This document shows positions 1 through 7,038 of a DNA stretch of 26,385 nucleotides, in pieces. The stretch lies in the NCBI GenBank assembly GCA_964470845.1, contig CAYYEL010000024.1:1-26385 (forward strand), in the 5' to 3' direction. Made by a program: the position numbers and the translations under genes. Under the pieces are notes generated by a model. It searched no databases, was not told the origin of the DNA, and saw only the letters and a program-made list of their open reading frames with translations. Origin of the DNA: HGM04593 sp964470845. GTDB lineage: Bacteria; Bacteroidota; Bacteroidia; Bacteroidales; Bacteroidaceae. Within the stretch, counting starts at the first letter, position 1, and each line of letters opens with the position of its first letter.

Positions 1-966
1 AGCGACGAAGCGGGCGGCATGGATTGTACCATGGAAGAAGATGTGGAGATTTGCCAAAGCATATCCCGTCGTTATGGACTTTCCTTCGAAGTGGTGGATT
101 TGCATCATCAGTATTGGGAAGAGGTTGTGGGCTATATGATGGATAAGCTCCGTCAAGGTCTGACACCCAATTCGGATGTGATGTGCAACCGCCTTGTCAA
201 GTTCGGTTGTTTCGAACGTCAGGTTGGCCGTTTTTTCGATGCGACTGCCACCGGCCATTATGCTCAGGTGATTCGTCAGCATGGAAAGGTATGGTTGGGA
301 ACCGCTGTAGATACTTTCAAGGACCAAACCGATTTCTTGGCTCAGATAGATGGATTTCAACTTGCCAAGACGCTGTTTCCGATAGGTGGTTTGATGAAGT
401 CCGAAGTACGCAGTATCGCTGAGAAAGCACATTTGTTGGCTTCTCGAAGACGTGATAGCCAGGGAATCTGTTTCTTGGGAAAAACTCATTATTCGGATTT
501 GGTACGTCGGTTCTTAGGGGTCAAACCGGGAGATGTGATAGAGAAAGAAACAGGCCGTAGAATAGGTGCTCATCAAGGATATTGGTTTTATACCATTGGA
601 CAACGCAAAGGATTGGGACTTGGTGGAGGTCCTTGGTATGTAGTAGGAAAGGACATTGACCGGAATATTGTTTATGTTTCCCGTGGATACGATACTCCCT
701 TGCTGTATGGTCGTTCATTCCGTTTGTACGATTTCCGATTTATCACAGAGAACCCTTGGCCTGAACCTGTCAAGTCCGTAGAAGTCAGTTTCAAGATAAG
801 GCATACTCCGGATTTCTTTACAGGAAAACTCTCTGCTTGCGAAGATGGCACATGGCTTGTTGAAGCTGGACTTCCCATTCAAGGCATTGCTCCGGGACAA
901 TTTGGGGTGATATATGATCGGGAACATCGCTTGTGCTTGGGCAGTGGGGAGATTGGACAGAATTAA
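1..966 (+). CDS. mnmA: tRNA-uridine 2-sulfurtransferase MnmA, 5'-truncated by window edge
   Basis: MnmA activates U34 of tRNA-Lys/Glu/Gln by adenylation and inserts sulfur to give 2-thiouridine. The reading frame is open from base 1, so the true start lies upstream. The visible part lacks the N-terminal SGGVDSS ATP loop, probably a few tens of residues. Counting from the first in-frame ATG (base 19), the nucleophile cysteine is C56 in TPNSDVMCNR and the second catalytic cysteine is C151 in SQGICFLGK. KDQTDFL, the central domain and the C-terminal beta-barrel are all present, so the gene looks intact apart from the edge. Codon use differs from the rest of the window: GAA outnumbers GAG about two to one and TCG is rare for Ser, whereas neighbours strongly prefer GAG and TCG. 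This could mean transfer or an assembly join. Family assignment is secure. Which mnmA paralogue it is cannot be told, since some Bacteroidales carry two. Confidence 0.93.
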   Translation, partial: SDEAGGMDCTMEEDVEICQSISRRYGLSFEVVDLHHQYWEEVVGYMMDKLRQGLTPNSDVMCNRLVKFGCFERQVGRFFDATATGHYAQVIRQHGKVWLGTAVDTFKDQTDFLAQIDGFQLAKTLFPIGGLMKSEVRSIAEKAHLLASRRRDSQGICFLGKTHYSDLVRRFLGVKPGDVIEKETGRRIGAHQGYWFYTIGQRKGLGLGGGPWYVVGKDIDRNIVYVSRGYDTPLLYGRSFRLYDFRFITENPWPEPVKSVEVSFKIRHTPDFFTGKLSACEDGTWLVEAGLPIQGIAPGQFGVIYDREHRLCLGSGEIGQN

Positions 967-990
967 TATCTGGCACTTCCCATCAGCCAT

Positions 991-1181
991 TTATTCCAGA
1001 TAGTCAAAGCCCATCTCGTACTGCCCATCCGGCTTCTGACGGAAGCGAGTTGTACACTCCTTGTGGTTGTTGAAATGCTGTGCTCATTATCCGATGGAAG
1101 AATTTCACTGCCCAATTGCGCTTTTACAAATTTATTTCGTAATGTTGCACTTGCTGGTTGACTCTGCGTATAAAAAAACAA
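991..1181 (-). pseudogene. possible decayed minus-strand gene end in the mnmA-ssb gap
   Basis: On the minus strand, 1077 to 991 reads 28 codons to a TAA stop as a plausible protein tail with HFNNHKECTTRF and KPDGQYEMGFDYLE. Just upstream (about 1181-1085) a different minus frame reads RNKFVKAQLGSEILPSDNEH. One frameshift near 1078-1085 would join the two into a coherent tail of about 60 residues with no start or upstream domain. I do not recognise the family. It could be the relic of a gene convergent with mnmA, or chance. It is the only sign of coding in the 291 bases between mnmA and ssb. Confidence 0.3.
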
Positions 1182-1187
1182 CTACAT

Positions 1188-1206
1188 AAATTTAAGCAGC
1201 TTCTTA
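1188..1206 (+). repeat. dispersed motif, copy A
   Basis: The sequence is AAATTTAAGCAGCTTCTTA, 22 bases before the ssb -7 box. Related copies lie at 1633-1651 (inverted), 6814-6830 (inverted, partial), 6991-7009, 12088-12105 and 12107-12124. All are intergenic or at a gene edge. Confidence 0.6.
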
Positions 1207-1228
1207 TTATTTTCTGTATTTTTTGTAG

Positions 1229-1236
1229 TAAATTTG
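1229..1236 (+). promoter_or_regulatory. Bacteroidota -7 box of ssb
   Basis: TAAATTTG matches TAnnTTTG exactly. No clear TTTG lies 19-21 nt upstream, where the dispersed motif copy A ends. Transcription would start near 1243, which argues against the in-frame TTG at 1234 as the ssb start and supports ATG 1258. Confidence 0.6.
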
Positions 1237-1257
1237 CAGACTGAAAAATTTTTAGAT

Positions 1258-1635
1258 ATGTCTGTAAATAAAGTAATATTGATTGGAAATGTGGGAAAGG
1301 AACCCGATGTTCGACACCTCGACCGCAATGTGGCTGTTGCCAATCTTGTAGTTGCTACCACCGAGCGTGCTTATACGCTTCAGAATGGTACGCAGGTTCC
1401 CGAACGTACCGAGTGGCATAATATTGTACTGTGGGGTGGCCTTGCCGAGGTTGCCGAGAGGTATGTTCATAAAGGCGATAGAATTTACATCGAAGGTAAG
1501 ATAAGAACAAATACCTACGAGGACCAAAATGGCATACGTCGCTATCGTACCGAGATTTTGGCCGAGTCGATGGAGATGCTCTCGCCGCGAGCAATGGGAA
1601 CGGCCGCGCCCGATTCATCCAATGAGGGAATATAA
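1258..1635 (+). CDS. ssb: single-stranded DNA-binding protein, lacks acidic C-terminal tip
   Basis: SSB coats single-stranded DNA in replication, recombination and repair. The 125-aa product starts MSVNKVILIGNVGKEPDVR and carries the OB-fold landmarks RTEWHNIV, GDRIYIEGKIRT and RYRTEI. ATG 1258 is chosen because homologues begin MSVNKVIL and it lies just after the -7 box. Bacteroidetes SSBs are usually near 150 aa, with a linker and an acidic DDLPF-like tip that recruits partner proteins. Here the protein stops after SSNEGI. Neither other forward frame downstream restores such a tip, so a simple sequencing frameshift does not explain it. The stop codon is part of an inverted copy of the dispersed motif. 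Either partner recruitment is altered or another SSB exists elsewhere in the genome. It is followed by gldE, a common Bacteroidetes order. Confidence 0.95.
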   Translation: MSVNKVILIGNVGKEPDVRHLDRNVAVANLVVATTERAYTLQNGTQVPERTEWHNIVLWGGLAEVAERYVHKGDRIYIEGKIRTNTYEDQNGIRRYRTEILAESMEMLSPRAMGTAAPDSSNEGI

Positions 1636-1668
1636 GAAGCTGTTTGAATTTCTAAAAACAGTTTCTAA
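1633..1668. repeat. dispersed motif, inverted copy B, forming a hairpin with a partial direct copy
   Basis: TAAGAAGCTGTTTGAATTT (1633-1651) is the reverse complement of the motif, with changes. Its first three bases are the ssb stop codon. A partial direct copy at 1654-1668 (AAAAACAGTTTCTAA) pairs with it: AGAAGCTGTTT against AAACAGTTTCT, 11 pairs with one G-U. It may act as a weak terminator or attenuator between ssb and gldE. Confidence 0.55.
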
Positions 1669-1692
1669 TTCGGAATCCGATATTTGTAGATA

Positions 1693-3030
1693 ATGGTTAT
1701 TTGTTATTTAGCTTTGTCGCAATGCTTTGGTGTTGTCCTGCCCGGAGTTTCGGTTAGTGCACCCAATGCCGCTGCAATTGCAGCCTTTGTGGTTGCACTG
1801 TTTCTGCTTATGATGTCGGCTTTTGCTTCGGCATCGGAAATATCGTTCTTTTCACTCACACAATCGCAACTCAATAAATGTGCCGAGAATGATACAGCCT
1901 CGGATAAGCGTATTCTCTATCTTTTGAGCGACCCCGAGCGTCTATTGGCCACAATTCTCATTACCAATGACTTTGTTAATGTGGGTATTGTGATGCTACT
2001 GAATTATTTCTTTATGTCGGTACTTACCTTTGCCGCGCCGTGGGTTGAGTTTCTGCTGTTGACGGTGGTGCTGACATTCCTGCTGTTGCTATTTGGCGAG
2101 GTAATGCCTAAACTCTATTCTAAGAATAATACTTGGACGTTTGTGCATTTTGCTTCGGGTGGGTTATATGCTTTGCACCGTTTGTTGTCGCCTTTCTCGG
2201 CTATATTGGTGCGTTCGACACGTTTCACCGAGAGGTTGACGAAGAAAGAGAATTTCTCGCTCTCGGTTGATGAACTTGAACAGGCACTTGAGCTTACCGA
2301 TACGCGCGAGATAAGCGAGCAGAAGAATATGCTTGAGGGTATTATACGTTTCGGCGACGAGACTGTTAAGGATATTATGACGTCGCGTATGGATATGGTG
2401 ATGCTCGACATTCACGCACAATTCGACGAGGTTCTGCGCTGTGCCGCCGAGAATGCCTACTCTCGAATTCCTGTGCACGGCGACCGGCAGGATGATATTC
2501 GCGGTGTGCTTTATATAAAAGATCTTATACCTTACCTTACGCGTGGAAATAATTTCCGCTGGCAGACGCTGCTCAGACAGCCTTATTTTGTTCCCGAGAC
2601 AAAGAAAATTGACGACCTTTTGTGCGATTTTCAGGCTGTGCGTGTGCATATGGCCATTGTTGTGGATGAGTTTGGTGGCGTTTCGGGACTTATCACTTTG
2701 GAGGATATTGTCGAGGAGATTGTGGGCGAGATTAACGATGAATTTGACGAGCCCGATAGTACGTACGAACGTATAGACGAGAATACAGTGGAGTTTGACG
2801 GACGCACGCTGCTTAGCGATTTTTACAAGATTATGAATCTTGATGGCGACGATTTTGACGATTATGTAGGCGAGGCCGATACGTTGGCCGGACTTCTGCT
2901 TGAACTGAAAGGAGAATTTCCGCGATTGCACGAGAAAATTGTTTGTAATGATATAACATTCGAGGTTATGCAGAAGGATAAACATCGCCTTGTGCGTATA
3001 AAAGCAGTAATGCCGGTGTCCGAGGCCTGA
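1693..3030 (+). CDS. gldE: GldE-like CNNM/CBS/CorC membrane protein
   Basis: This 445-aa protein has the GldE/HlyC-CorC layout. A hydrophobic DUF21 (CNNM) membrane domain runs over about residues 28-165. Two CBS domains follow (VKDIMTSRMDM near 228 and a second ending near VDEFGGVSGLITLEDIVEEIVGEI), then a C-terminal CorC_HlyC domain (about 365-440). CorC/CNNM proteins are linked to magnesium or cobalt transport. In Flavobacterium johnsoniae GldE is associated with gliding and the type IX secretion apparatus, but it is also found in non-gliding Bacteroidales. It sits 57 nt after ssb, the usual arrangement. A GATATTTG sequence at 1679-1686 resembles a -7 box but lies only 6 nt before the ATG. 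The start is not certain, because no other good Met precedes the first membrane helix. A strong terminator follows. Confidence 0.9.
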   Translation: MVICYLALSQCFGVVLPGVSVSAPNAAAIAAFVVALFLLMMSAFASASEISFFSLTQSQLNKCAENDTASDKRILYLLSDPERLLATILITNDFVNVGIVMLLNYFFMSVLTFAAPWVEFLLLTVVLTFLLLLFGEVMPKLYSKNNTWTFVHFASGGLYALHRLLSPFSAILVRSTRFTERLTKKENFSLSVDELEQALELTDTREISEQKNMLEGIIRFGDETVKDIMTSRMDMVMLDIHAQFDEVLRCAAENAYSRIPVHGDRQDDIRGVLYIKDLIPYLTRGNNFRWQTLLRQPYFVPETKKIDDLLCDFQAVRVHMAIVVDEFGGVSGLITLEDIVEEIVGEINDEFDEPDSTYERIDENTVEFDGRTLLSDFYKIMNLDGDDFDDYVGEADTLAGLLLELKGEFPRLHEKIVCNDITFEVMQKDKHRLVRIKAVMPVSEA

Positions 3031-3056
3031 TATTTGTACGCTTGATAAGTATTTAT

Positions 3057-3100
3057 AAACTTTTGCTTTGCGTTAGAATGCGCAAAGCAAAAGTTTTTTT
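3057..3100 (+). terminator. intrinsic terminator after gldE
   Basis: A 16-bp perfect stem (3057-3072 with 3081-3096) with an 8-nt loop is followed by a run of T. It closes the ssb-gldE unit. Confidence 0.9.
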
Positions 3101-3131
3101 AATTTATTGTATTTTTTTAATATATATTTGC

Positions 3132-3139
3132 TACCTTTG
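3132..3139 (+). promoter_or_regulatory. -7 box of the DUF308 gene
   Basis: TACCTTTG fits TAnnTTTG and lies 21 nt before ATG 3161. A TTG at 3107-3109 is 22 nt upstream, slightly longer spacing than usual for a -33 element. Confidence 0.65.
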
Positions 3140-3160
3140 TCAATATACAGCTTGTTTATT

Positions 3161-3754
3161 ATGAAAAAGAAGAATATGTTGAGTGTGATTATACGTAGCG
3201 TCGCAACTGTGTTGATTGGTATTCTGCTTATAATGCAGCGTGAGGCTATAATGCCTATAATTGTACAGTGTATAGGAGCGGCTTTTGTACTGCCCGGTAT
3301 AATAGCGCTTTTTTTGCATTTTTTCAACAATAATGAGGCTGTGTCGCGTAAAAATCGTTCGGTTGTTCTTTTGACCTCGGTGGGCAGCATTGCTTTTGGA
3401 CTATGGATGCTTCTGACACCATCTTTTTTTGTAGGAATACTGATGATGCTTTTGGGAGCAATACTGACAATTTTCGGTATTTACCAGATTGTAACGCTTG
3501 TTATTGCACGTAAAATTTCACGTGTCCCCCTTTATATGTACATAATGCCTCTTGTCCTTGTAACTGTGGGTGGAATTGTACTTTTAAATCCTTTTGGAGC
3601 TGCTTCAGTGCCTTTTATCCTTATTGGTATCGGAGCGGTTATCGGTGGATGCTCCGACCTTGTGAGCGCAATCTTCATTGAGCGCGGCCGACGGAAAAAA
3701 GAGACACAAGAGAGGCTTGTAATATCAATCGACACACCAACCGACAACCAATAG
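3161..3754 (+). CDS. DUF308 / HdeD-like integral membrane protein
   Basis: This 197-aa protein consists mostly of hydrophobic helices (about six) with glycine-rich turns, such as IRSVATVLIGILLIMQREAI, SIAFGLWMLLTP and LMMLLGAILTIFGIYQIV, and a polar tail after GRRKKETQER. The repeated two-helix units fit the HdeD/DUF308 family. E. coli HdeD is tied to acid resistance, but for most homologues the role is unknown. ATG 3161 (MKKKNML) is preferred over upstream in-frame non-ATG starts because it follows the -7 box at a normal distance. The next gene starts 45 nt downstream with no terminator or clear promoter between, so the two may be co-transcribed. Family call fairly sure, function unknown. 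Confidence 0.8.
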   Translation: MKKKNMLSVIIRSVATVLIGILLIMQREAIMPIIVQCIGAAFVLPGIIALFLHFFNNNEAVSRKNRSVVLLTSVGSIAFGLWMLLTPSFFVGILMMLLGAILTIFGIYQIVTLVIARKISRVPLYMYIMPLVLVTVGGIVLLNPFGAASVPFILIGIGAVIGGCSDLVSAIFIERGRRKKETQERLVISIDTPTDNQ

Positions 3755-3799
3755 GGAGTGGAATTTAATTAGACAAACACAAACTAAAAAATAATCACT

Positions 3800-5269
3800 A
3801 TGAAACACTTTGGTTTTACTGTTAAAGGATTGCTTGCCGTAGCTCTGATGTTTGCGGTTCAGGCCCTCTTTGCACAATCTTTGCGCACGGGTTATTTTAT
3901 GGATGGTAATTTGTTTCGCTACCGTATAAATCCTGCGCATATAGGTGAACGTGGATACTTTTCTATCCCAATTTTGGGTGGTGCAAGCATCACTACCGAG
4001 GGTAACATCGGCTTTGCCGATATTTTTCACAACTCGCCCTTAGGAAATAACGAGTACGTATTTTTTACGCATAATTCTGTTGATACAAAAAACTTTTTAA
4101 ACGGTCTCAACAGCAGCAACGATATTCATTTGAATACTGATGTTACATTACTCTCGGCAGGATTCCGTGCTCTGAACGGATATATGACACTCGACTTTAC
4201 ACTGCGTTCGCGTGTGGCAATGAATCTGCCCTACGACCTTTTTCGCTTTATGAAGGTTGCCAATCCTATGTTGGATGATTTAATCAATGGTCGTTTCCCC
4301 AGCGAGGATATGGGAGCTACTGTGTTTAACGCAGGTAATCTTAAATTTAACACTCGTAATTATCTCGATTTTTCGGCCGGATACGCTTTTGCCAAGAACG
4401 AACGTCTGAATCTTGGCTTCCGAGTAAAGGCTATTGCTCCCATTGGCTATGCCGATGTGGGATTCGATCAAATGACAATCAATTACGATAATATTGATCG
4501 TTGGAATATTCAAGCACACGGAGCAGCCGACGTAGCAATGGGTGGCGGGTTTAAATATGATGATAGACGAATAAACGGTGTAACCGAAGAGATAGTAATG
4601 GGACACACCGGTTATGAGTTTGATATTTATGGATTTGGCCTTGGCTTGGACCTTGGTTTTACATACGACCTTAGCGATGTTTTGCTTGATGGCCTTAAGG
4701 TGTCGGGTTCACTGATTGACTTAGGCTTTATCTATTGGGATGATGTGCTTAATGCCGAAATGGCCGGCGAGAGTTACTCTTTCAGAGGATTTAATCGCTT
4801 GGGTGTTATAACCGGAACCGAGAGTATCGACGACCAGATTAACGACCTTACAAAAGACCTTGGCGACTTTTTGGCGATGCGCGAGGGGGATGAGAAGTCC
4901 TTTACAACCGGCCTCGGAACAAAATTGAATATCGGTGCCGAGTATGAGATGCCTTTCTACAAAAAGATGAGCGTTGGTGCTCTATATACACACTGTTTCG
5001 ACGAGTTTTATTCATACGACCAAACTTCTTTGGTGTTGACGGTGTCGCCTTTGAGTGTGTGTGATTTTGCGTTGAGCAGTACCTTTGCCGAGTATGGAAC
5101 AAGGTTCGGTGCAATGGCCAATTTCCATTTTACGGGCTTCAGCTTCTTTGTGGGAACCGATTGTGTGCTCTCTGATTTAAGCAGCAGCAAATATCCTTTC
5201 CCCAATGATAATCTGAATGCCAATATATCACTCGGATTAAATATTGCTTTTTCTAAATCAAAGAAGTAA
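3800..5269 (+). CDS. DUF5723-family exported protein, probable outer-membrane beta-barrel
   Basis: The 489-aa product begins with a clear signal peptide (MKHFGFTVKGLLAVALMFAV, cleavage near ALFAQ-SLRTG). The rest alternates polar and aromatic residues in short strands, typical of an outer-membrane barrel. The stretch YFMDGNLFRYRINPAHIGER after the signal, and later strands such as LGFTYDLSDVLLDGLKVSGS, resemble DUF5723 proteins, which are widespread in Bacteroidales and distantly like PorV/FadL-type barrels. No enzymatic motif is seen. Function is unknown; a transport or assembly role in the outer membrane is inference. It ends before a 19-bp hairpin terminator. Confidence 0.8.
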   Translation: MKHFGFTVKGLLAVALMFAVQALFAQSLRTGYFMDGNLFRYRINPAHIGERGYFSIPILGGASITTEGNIGFADIFHNSPLGNNEYVFFTHNSVDTKNFLNGLNSSNDIHLNTDVTLLSAGFRALNGYMTLDFTLRSRVAMNLPYDLFRFMKVANPMLDDLINGRFPSEDMGATVFNAGNLKFNTRNYLDFSAGYAFAKNERLNLGFRVKAIAPIGYADVGFDQMTINYDNIDRWNIQAHGAADVAMGGGFKYDDRRINGVTEEIVMGHTGYEFDIYGFGLGLDLGFTYDLSDVLLDGLKVSGSLIDLGFIYWDDVLNAEMAGESYSFRGFNRLGVITGTESIDDQINDLTKDLGDFLAMREGDEKSFTTGLGTKLNIGAEYEMPFYKKMSVGALYTHCFDEFYSYDQTSLVLTVSPLSVCDFALSSTFAEYGTRFGAMANFHFTGFSFFVGTDCVLSDLSSSKYPFPNDNLNANISLGLNIAFSKSKK

Positions 5270-5301
5270 TATATGCCGAAAAAGAACCGATGATGCGGAG
5301 T

Positions 5302-5349
5302 AAATAAGACGATAAAAAGGCGTTTTTACACCTTTTTATCGTCTTATTT
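5302..5349 (+). terminator. perfect 19-bp hairpin after DUF5723 gene
   Basis: 5302-5320 pairs perfectly with 5331-5349 around a 10-nt loop. The T-rich right arm ends ATTTG rather than in a long T run. It most likely terminates transcription from the left. Confidence 0.85.
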
Positions 5350-5446
5350 GTTTGAAAATGCAAGGTTATTCGATGCAATATTCAAAAAATACACTTCTAC
5401 ACAAAAAAAGTGTAGCCTAAGTATTTAATTTTTCATAAAAAAATGG

Positions 5447-5454
5447 CAACTTTG
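5447..5454 (+). promoter_or_regulatory. weak -7-like box at the LysE gene
   Basis: CAACTTTG is one base off TAnnTTTG and lies only 5 nt before ATG 5460. If used, the message would be leaderless or nearly so. The sequence upstream back to 5350 is AT-rich with no better match. Confidence 0.3.
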
Positions 5455-5459
5455 CACTT

Positions 5460-6152
5460 ATGAATGAGATTAACGACTTTTTGCAGCAGTTGGTATCCCA
5501 AATTTCTATTGTCGAGACAATAGTTAAGGGAATTATCATAGGCATAGTGGCTTCGGCTCCTATGGGGCCTGTGGGTGTATTGTGCATACAGCGTACTCTG
5601 AATAAAGGACGTGCCTATGGAATGGTTACAGGCTTCGGTGCTGCGATAAGTGATATAATTTATGCTCTTGTTACGGGCTACGGACTGTCATTTATATATG
5701 ATTTTATCCATAATCAGAGGAATTTATTCTGGTTGCAGCTCGTGGGTTCGGTGGTGCTCTTTATCTTCGGTATTTACACATACCGCAGTAATCCGGCGCG
5801 CAATACACGTCCGGTGAGCCGCAATCGCAGCAGTCTTGTACAGAATTGTGTTACAGGCTTTTTTATCACTCTTTCGAATCCGCTTATTATATTGCTGTTT
5901 ATGGCAATGTTCACACCTATGAAATTTATGTTGCCCGAGCAACCTTACTATCAACAAGCCATAGGTTATCTTTCAATTTTTGGAGGTGCAATCATTTGGT
6001 GGTTGTTTATTACATACGTAGTAAATAAATTGCGCTCGCGATTCGACGTTTATGGCGTGTGGATTATTAACCGCATTATAGGTGTAGTGGTAATGATAGC
6101 ATCGTTCATAAGTGCCGTGCTTATGCTTACCGGTATTTATTCTTTTCATTAA
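5460..6152 (+). CDS. LysE-family translocator (amino-acid exporter type)
   Basis: This 230-aa inner-membrane protein has about six helices. Near residues 33-54 it carries the family signature APMGPVGVLCIQRTLNKGRA (LysE/RhtB proteins have A-P-x-G-P near the first helix), and it has the mid-protein TGFFITLSNPLIILLF block matching the usual N-P-K/L region. LysE proteins export amino acids or related small molecules by proton exchange; the substrate cannot be read from the sequence. ATG 5460 gives a 17-residue amphipathic lead before the first helix. The next gene starts 14 nt after the stop, so they form an operon. Confidence 0.87.
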   Translation: MNEINDFLQQLVSQISIVETIVKGIIIGIVASAPMGPVGVLCIQRTLNKGRAYGMVTGFGAAISDIIYALVTGYGLSFIYDFIHNQRNLFWLQLVGSVVLFIFGIYTYRSNPARNTRPVSRNRSSLVQNCVTGFFITLSNPLIILLFMAMFTPMKFMLPEQPYYQQAIGYLSIFGGAIIWWLFITYVVNKLRSRFDVYGVWIINRIIGVVVMIASFISAVLMLTGIYSFH

Positions 6153-6166
6153 AAAACAATTCGGCT

Positions 6167-6724
6167 TTGTTTATTTCAAGAGAACTTAGGAAGAAGAATA
6201 TAGCAGAATTTTTGCTATATATGTGGCAGGTCGAGGACTTGCTGCGTGCCAGTGATTTATCTTTGGAGAAGATTGAAAACACAGTGGTTGCCCCTTATAA
6301 TCTGCCCGAGGATGAACGTACCTCGCTGCTCGAATGGTATTCAAATTTAATTGAAATGATGCGTATCGAGGGAGTTAAGGAGAGTGGCCATTTACAGATA
6401 AACAAAAATGTACTTATTATGCTGGGCGACCTGCATCAGAGATTGTTAAAGTCGCCCAAAGTACCATTCTATTCGGCTGCCTATTATAAGGCTTTGCCCT
6501 ATATTGTAGAGTTTAGAAACAAAAGCAAGGGACACGAAAAGCCCGAACTTGAAAATTGCTTCGACGCTCTGTATATGATGTGGATGATGAAATTGCAAAA
6601 GCGCGAGATAAATGCCGAGACGCTTGCTGCAACCACCGAGATAAGTAAATTTATCTCAATGTTGTCGCTCTACTACAAAGAGGACGAGGAGGGGAAATTG
6701 AATCTTGATGACGATGAACTTTAG
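6167..6724 (+). CDS. DUF4924 family protein, TTG start
   Basis: This 185-aa soluble, mostly helical protein begins (M)FISRELRKKNIAEFLLYMWQ, the characteristic start of DUF4924. Only TTG 6167 preserves this conserved beginning; the first in-frame ATG would remove 18 residues including the RKKNIAEFL block. The C-terminus is acidic (KEDEEGKLNLDDDEL). No catalytic motif is visible and the family has no known function. It lies 14 nt after the LysE gene, an adjacency I recall from other Bacteroidales, so a shared operon role is likely but undefined. Confidence 0.85.
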   Translation: MFISRELRKKNIAEFLLYMWQVEDLLRASDLSLEKIENTVVAPYNLPEDERTSLLEWYSNLIEMMRIEGVKESGHLQINKNVLIMLGDLHQRLLKSPKVPFYSAAYYKALPYIVEFRNKSKGHEKPELENCFDALYMMWMMKLQKREINAETLAATTEISKFISMLSLYYKEDEEGKLNLDDDEL

Positions 6725-6725
6725 A

Positions 6726-6767
6726 CCATAAAAATACCCCGTTGCTTTTATGGGCTTATGGCTTTTT
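6726..6767 (+). terminator. weak hairpin after DUF4924 gene
   Basis: CCATAAAA (6726-6733) pairs with TTTTATGG (6746-6753) around a 12-nt loop. A CTTTTT run follows 8 nt later. The stem is short and AT-rich, so this is a weak terminator call. Confidence 0.4.
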
Positions 6768-6813
6768 AAATAGAATAAGTGTGGGGTCAACATTCTGTCT
6801 CATACTTTTTTTT

Positions 6814-6830
6814 GAAGCTGTTAAAAATTT
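6814..6830 (-). repeat. dispersed motif, inverted partial copy C
   Basis: GAAGCTGTTAAAAATTT is the reverse complement of an imperfect motif copy (AAATTTTTAACAGCTTC). Confidence 0.4.
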
Positions 6831-6985
6831 ATTTCGCGACTGTTTGAGAATTGTTTTTGAACAAATTATACTACAATAAATACAGAGAATAGCAGGCTGT
6901 TTTCAAATTTAATGAAGTAAAAGATGACAAAAACAAACTAAAACAATCCGAAGCAGAATTTGTCGAAGCTTTGATACATCATTTT

Positions 6986-7010
6986 ATAAGAAATTTAAAC
7001 AGTTTCTTAT
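6986..7010 (+). repeat. dispersed motif, copy D, palindromic
   Basis: AAATTTAAACAGTTTCTTA at 6991-7009. With the preceding ATAAG it forms an 8-bp hairpin, ATAAGAAA with TTTCTTAT, loop 9 nt. It lies 29 bases before the prfC start. Confidence 0.55.
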
Positions 7011-7038
7011 TTATAATAAGATAAAAACTACTATACAA

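Larger units (their letters stand above)
6768..7038. other. AT-rich intergenic region before prfC
   Basis: I see no ORF or RNA gene here. It holds two copies of the dispersed motif in opposite orientation (6814-6830 and 6991-7009). I found no exact TAnnTTTG box before prfC, so its promoter is not identified. Confidence 0.5.

Noticed and set aside
1..966. mnmA as a pseudogene lacking its ATP loop
   Set aside because: The frame is open to base 1, so the missing N-terminus is explained by the window edge.
1188..1651. ssb as cargo of a small mobile element flanked by inverted repeats
   Set aside because: The flanking copies belong to a motif also found singly and in tandem elsewhere. There is no transposase or target duplication, and ssb-gldE is a normal gene order.
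2164..2985. 273-aa minus-strand ORF inside gldE
   Set aside because: It is the mirror of a well-supported gene. The product has no recognisable domain and the plus frame carries the conserved CBS/CorC motifs.
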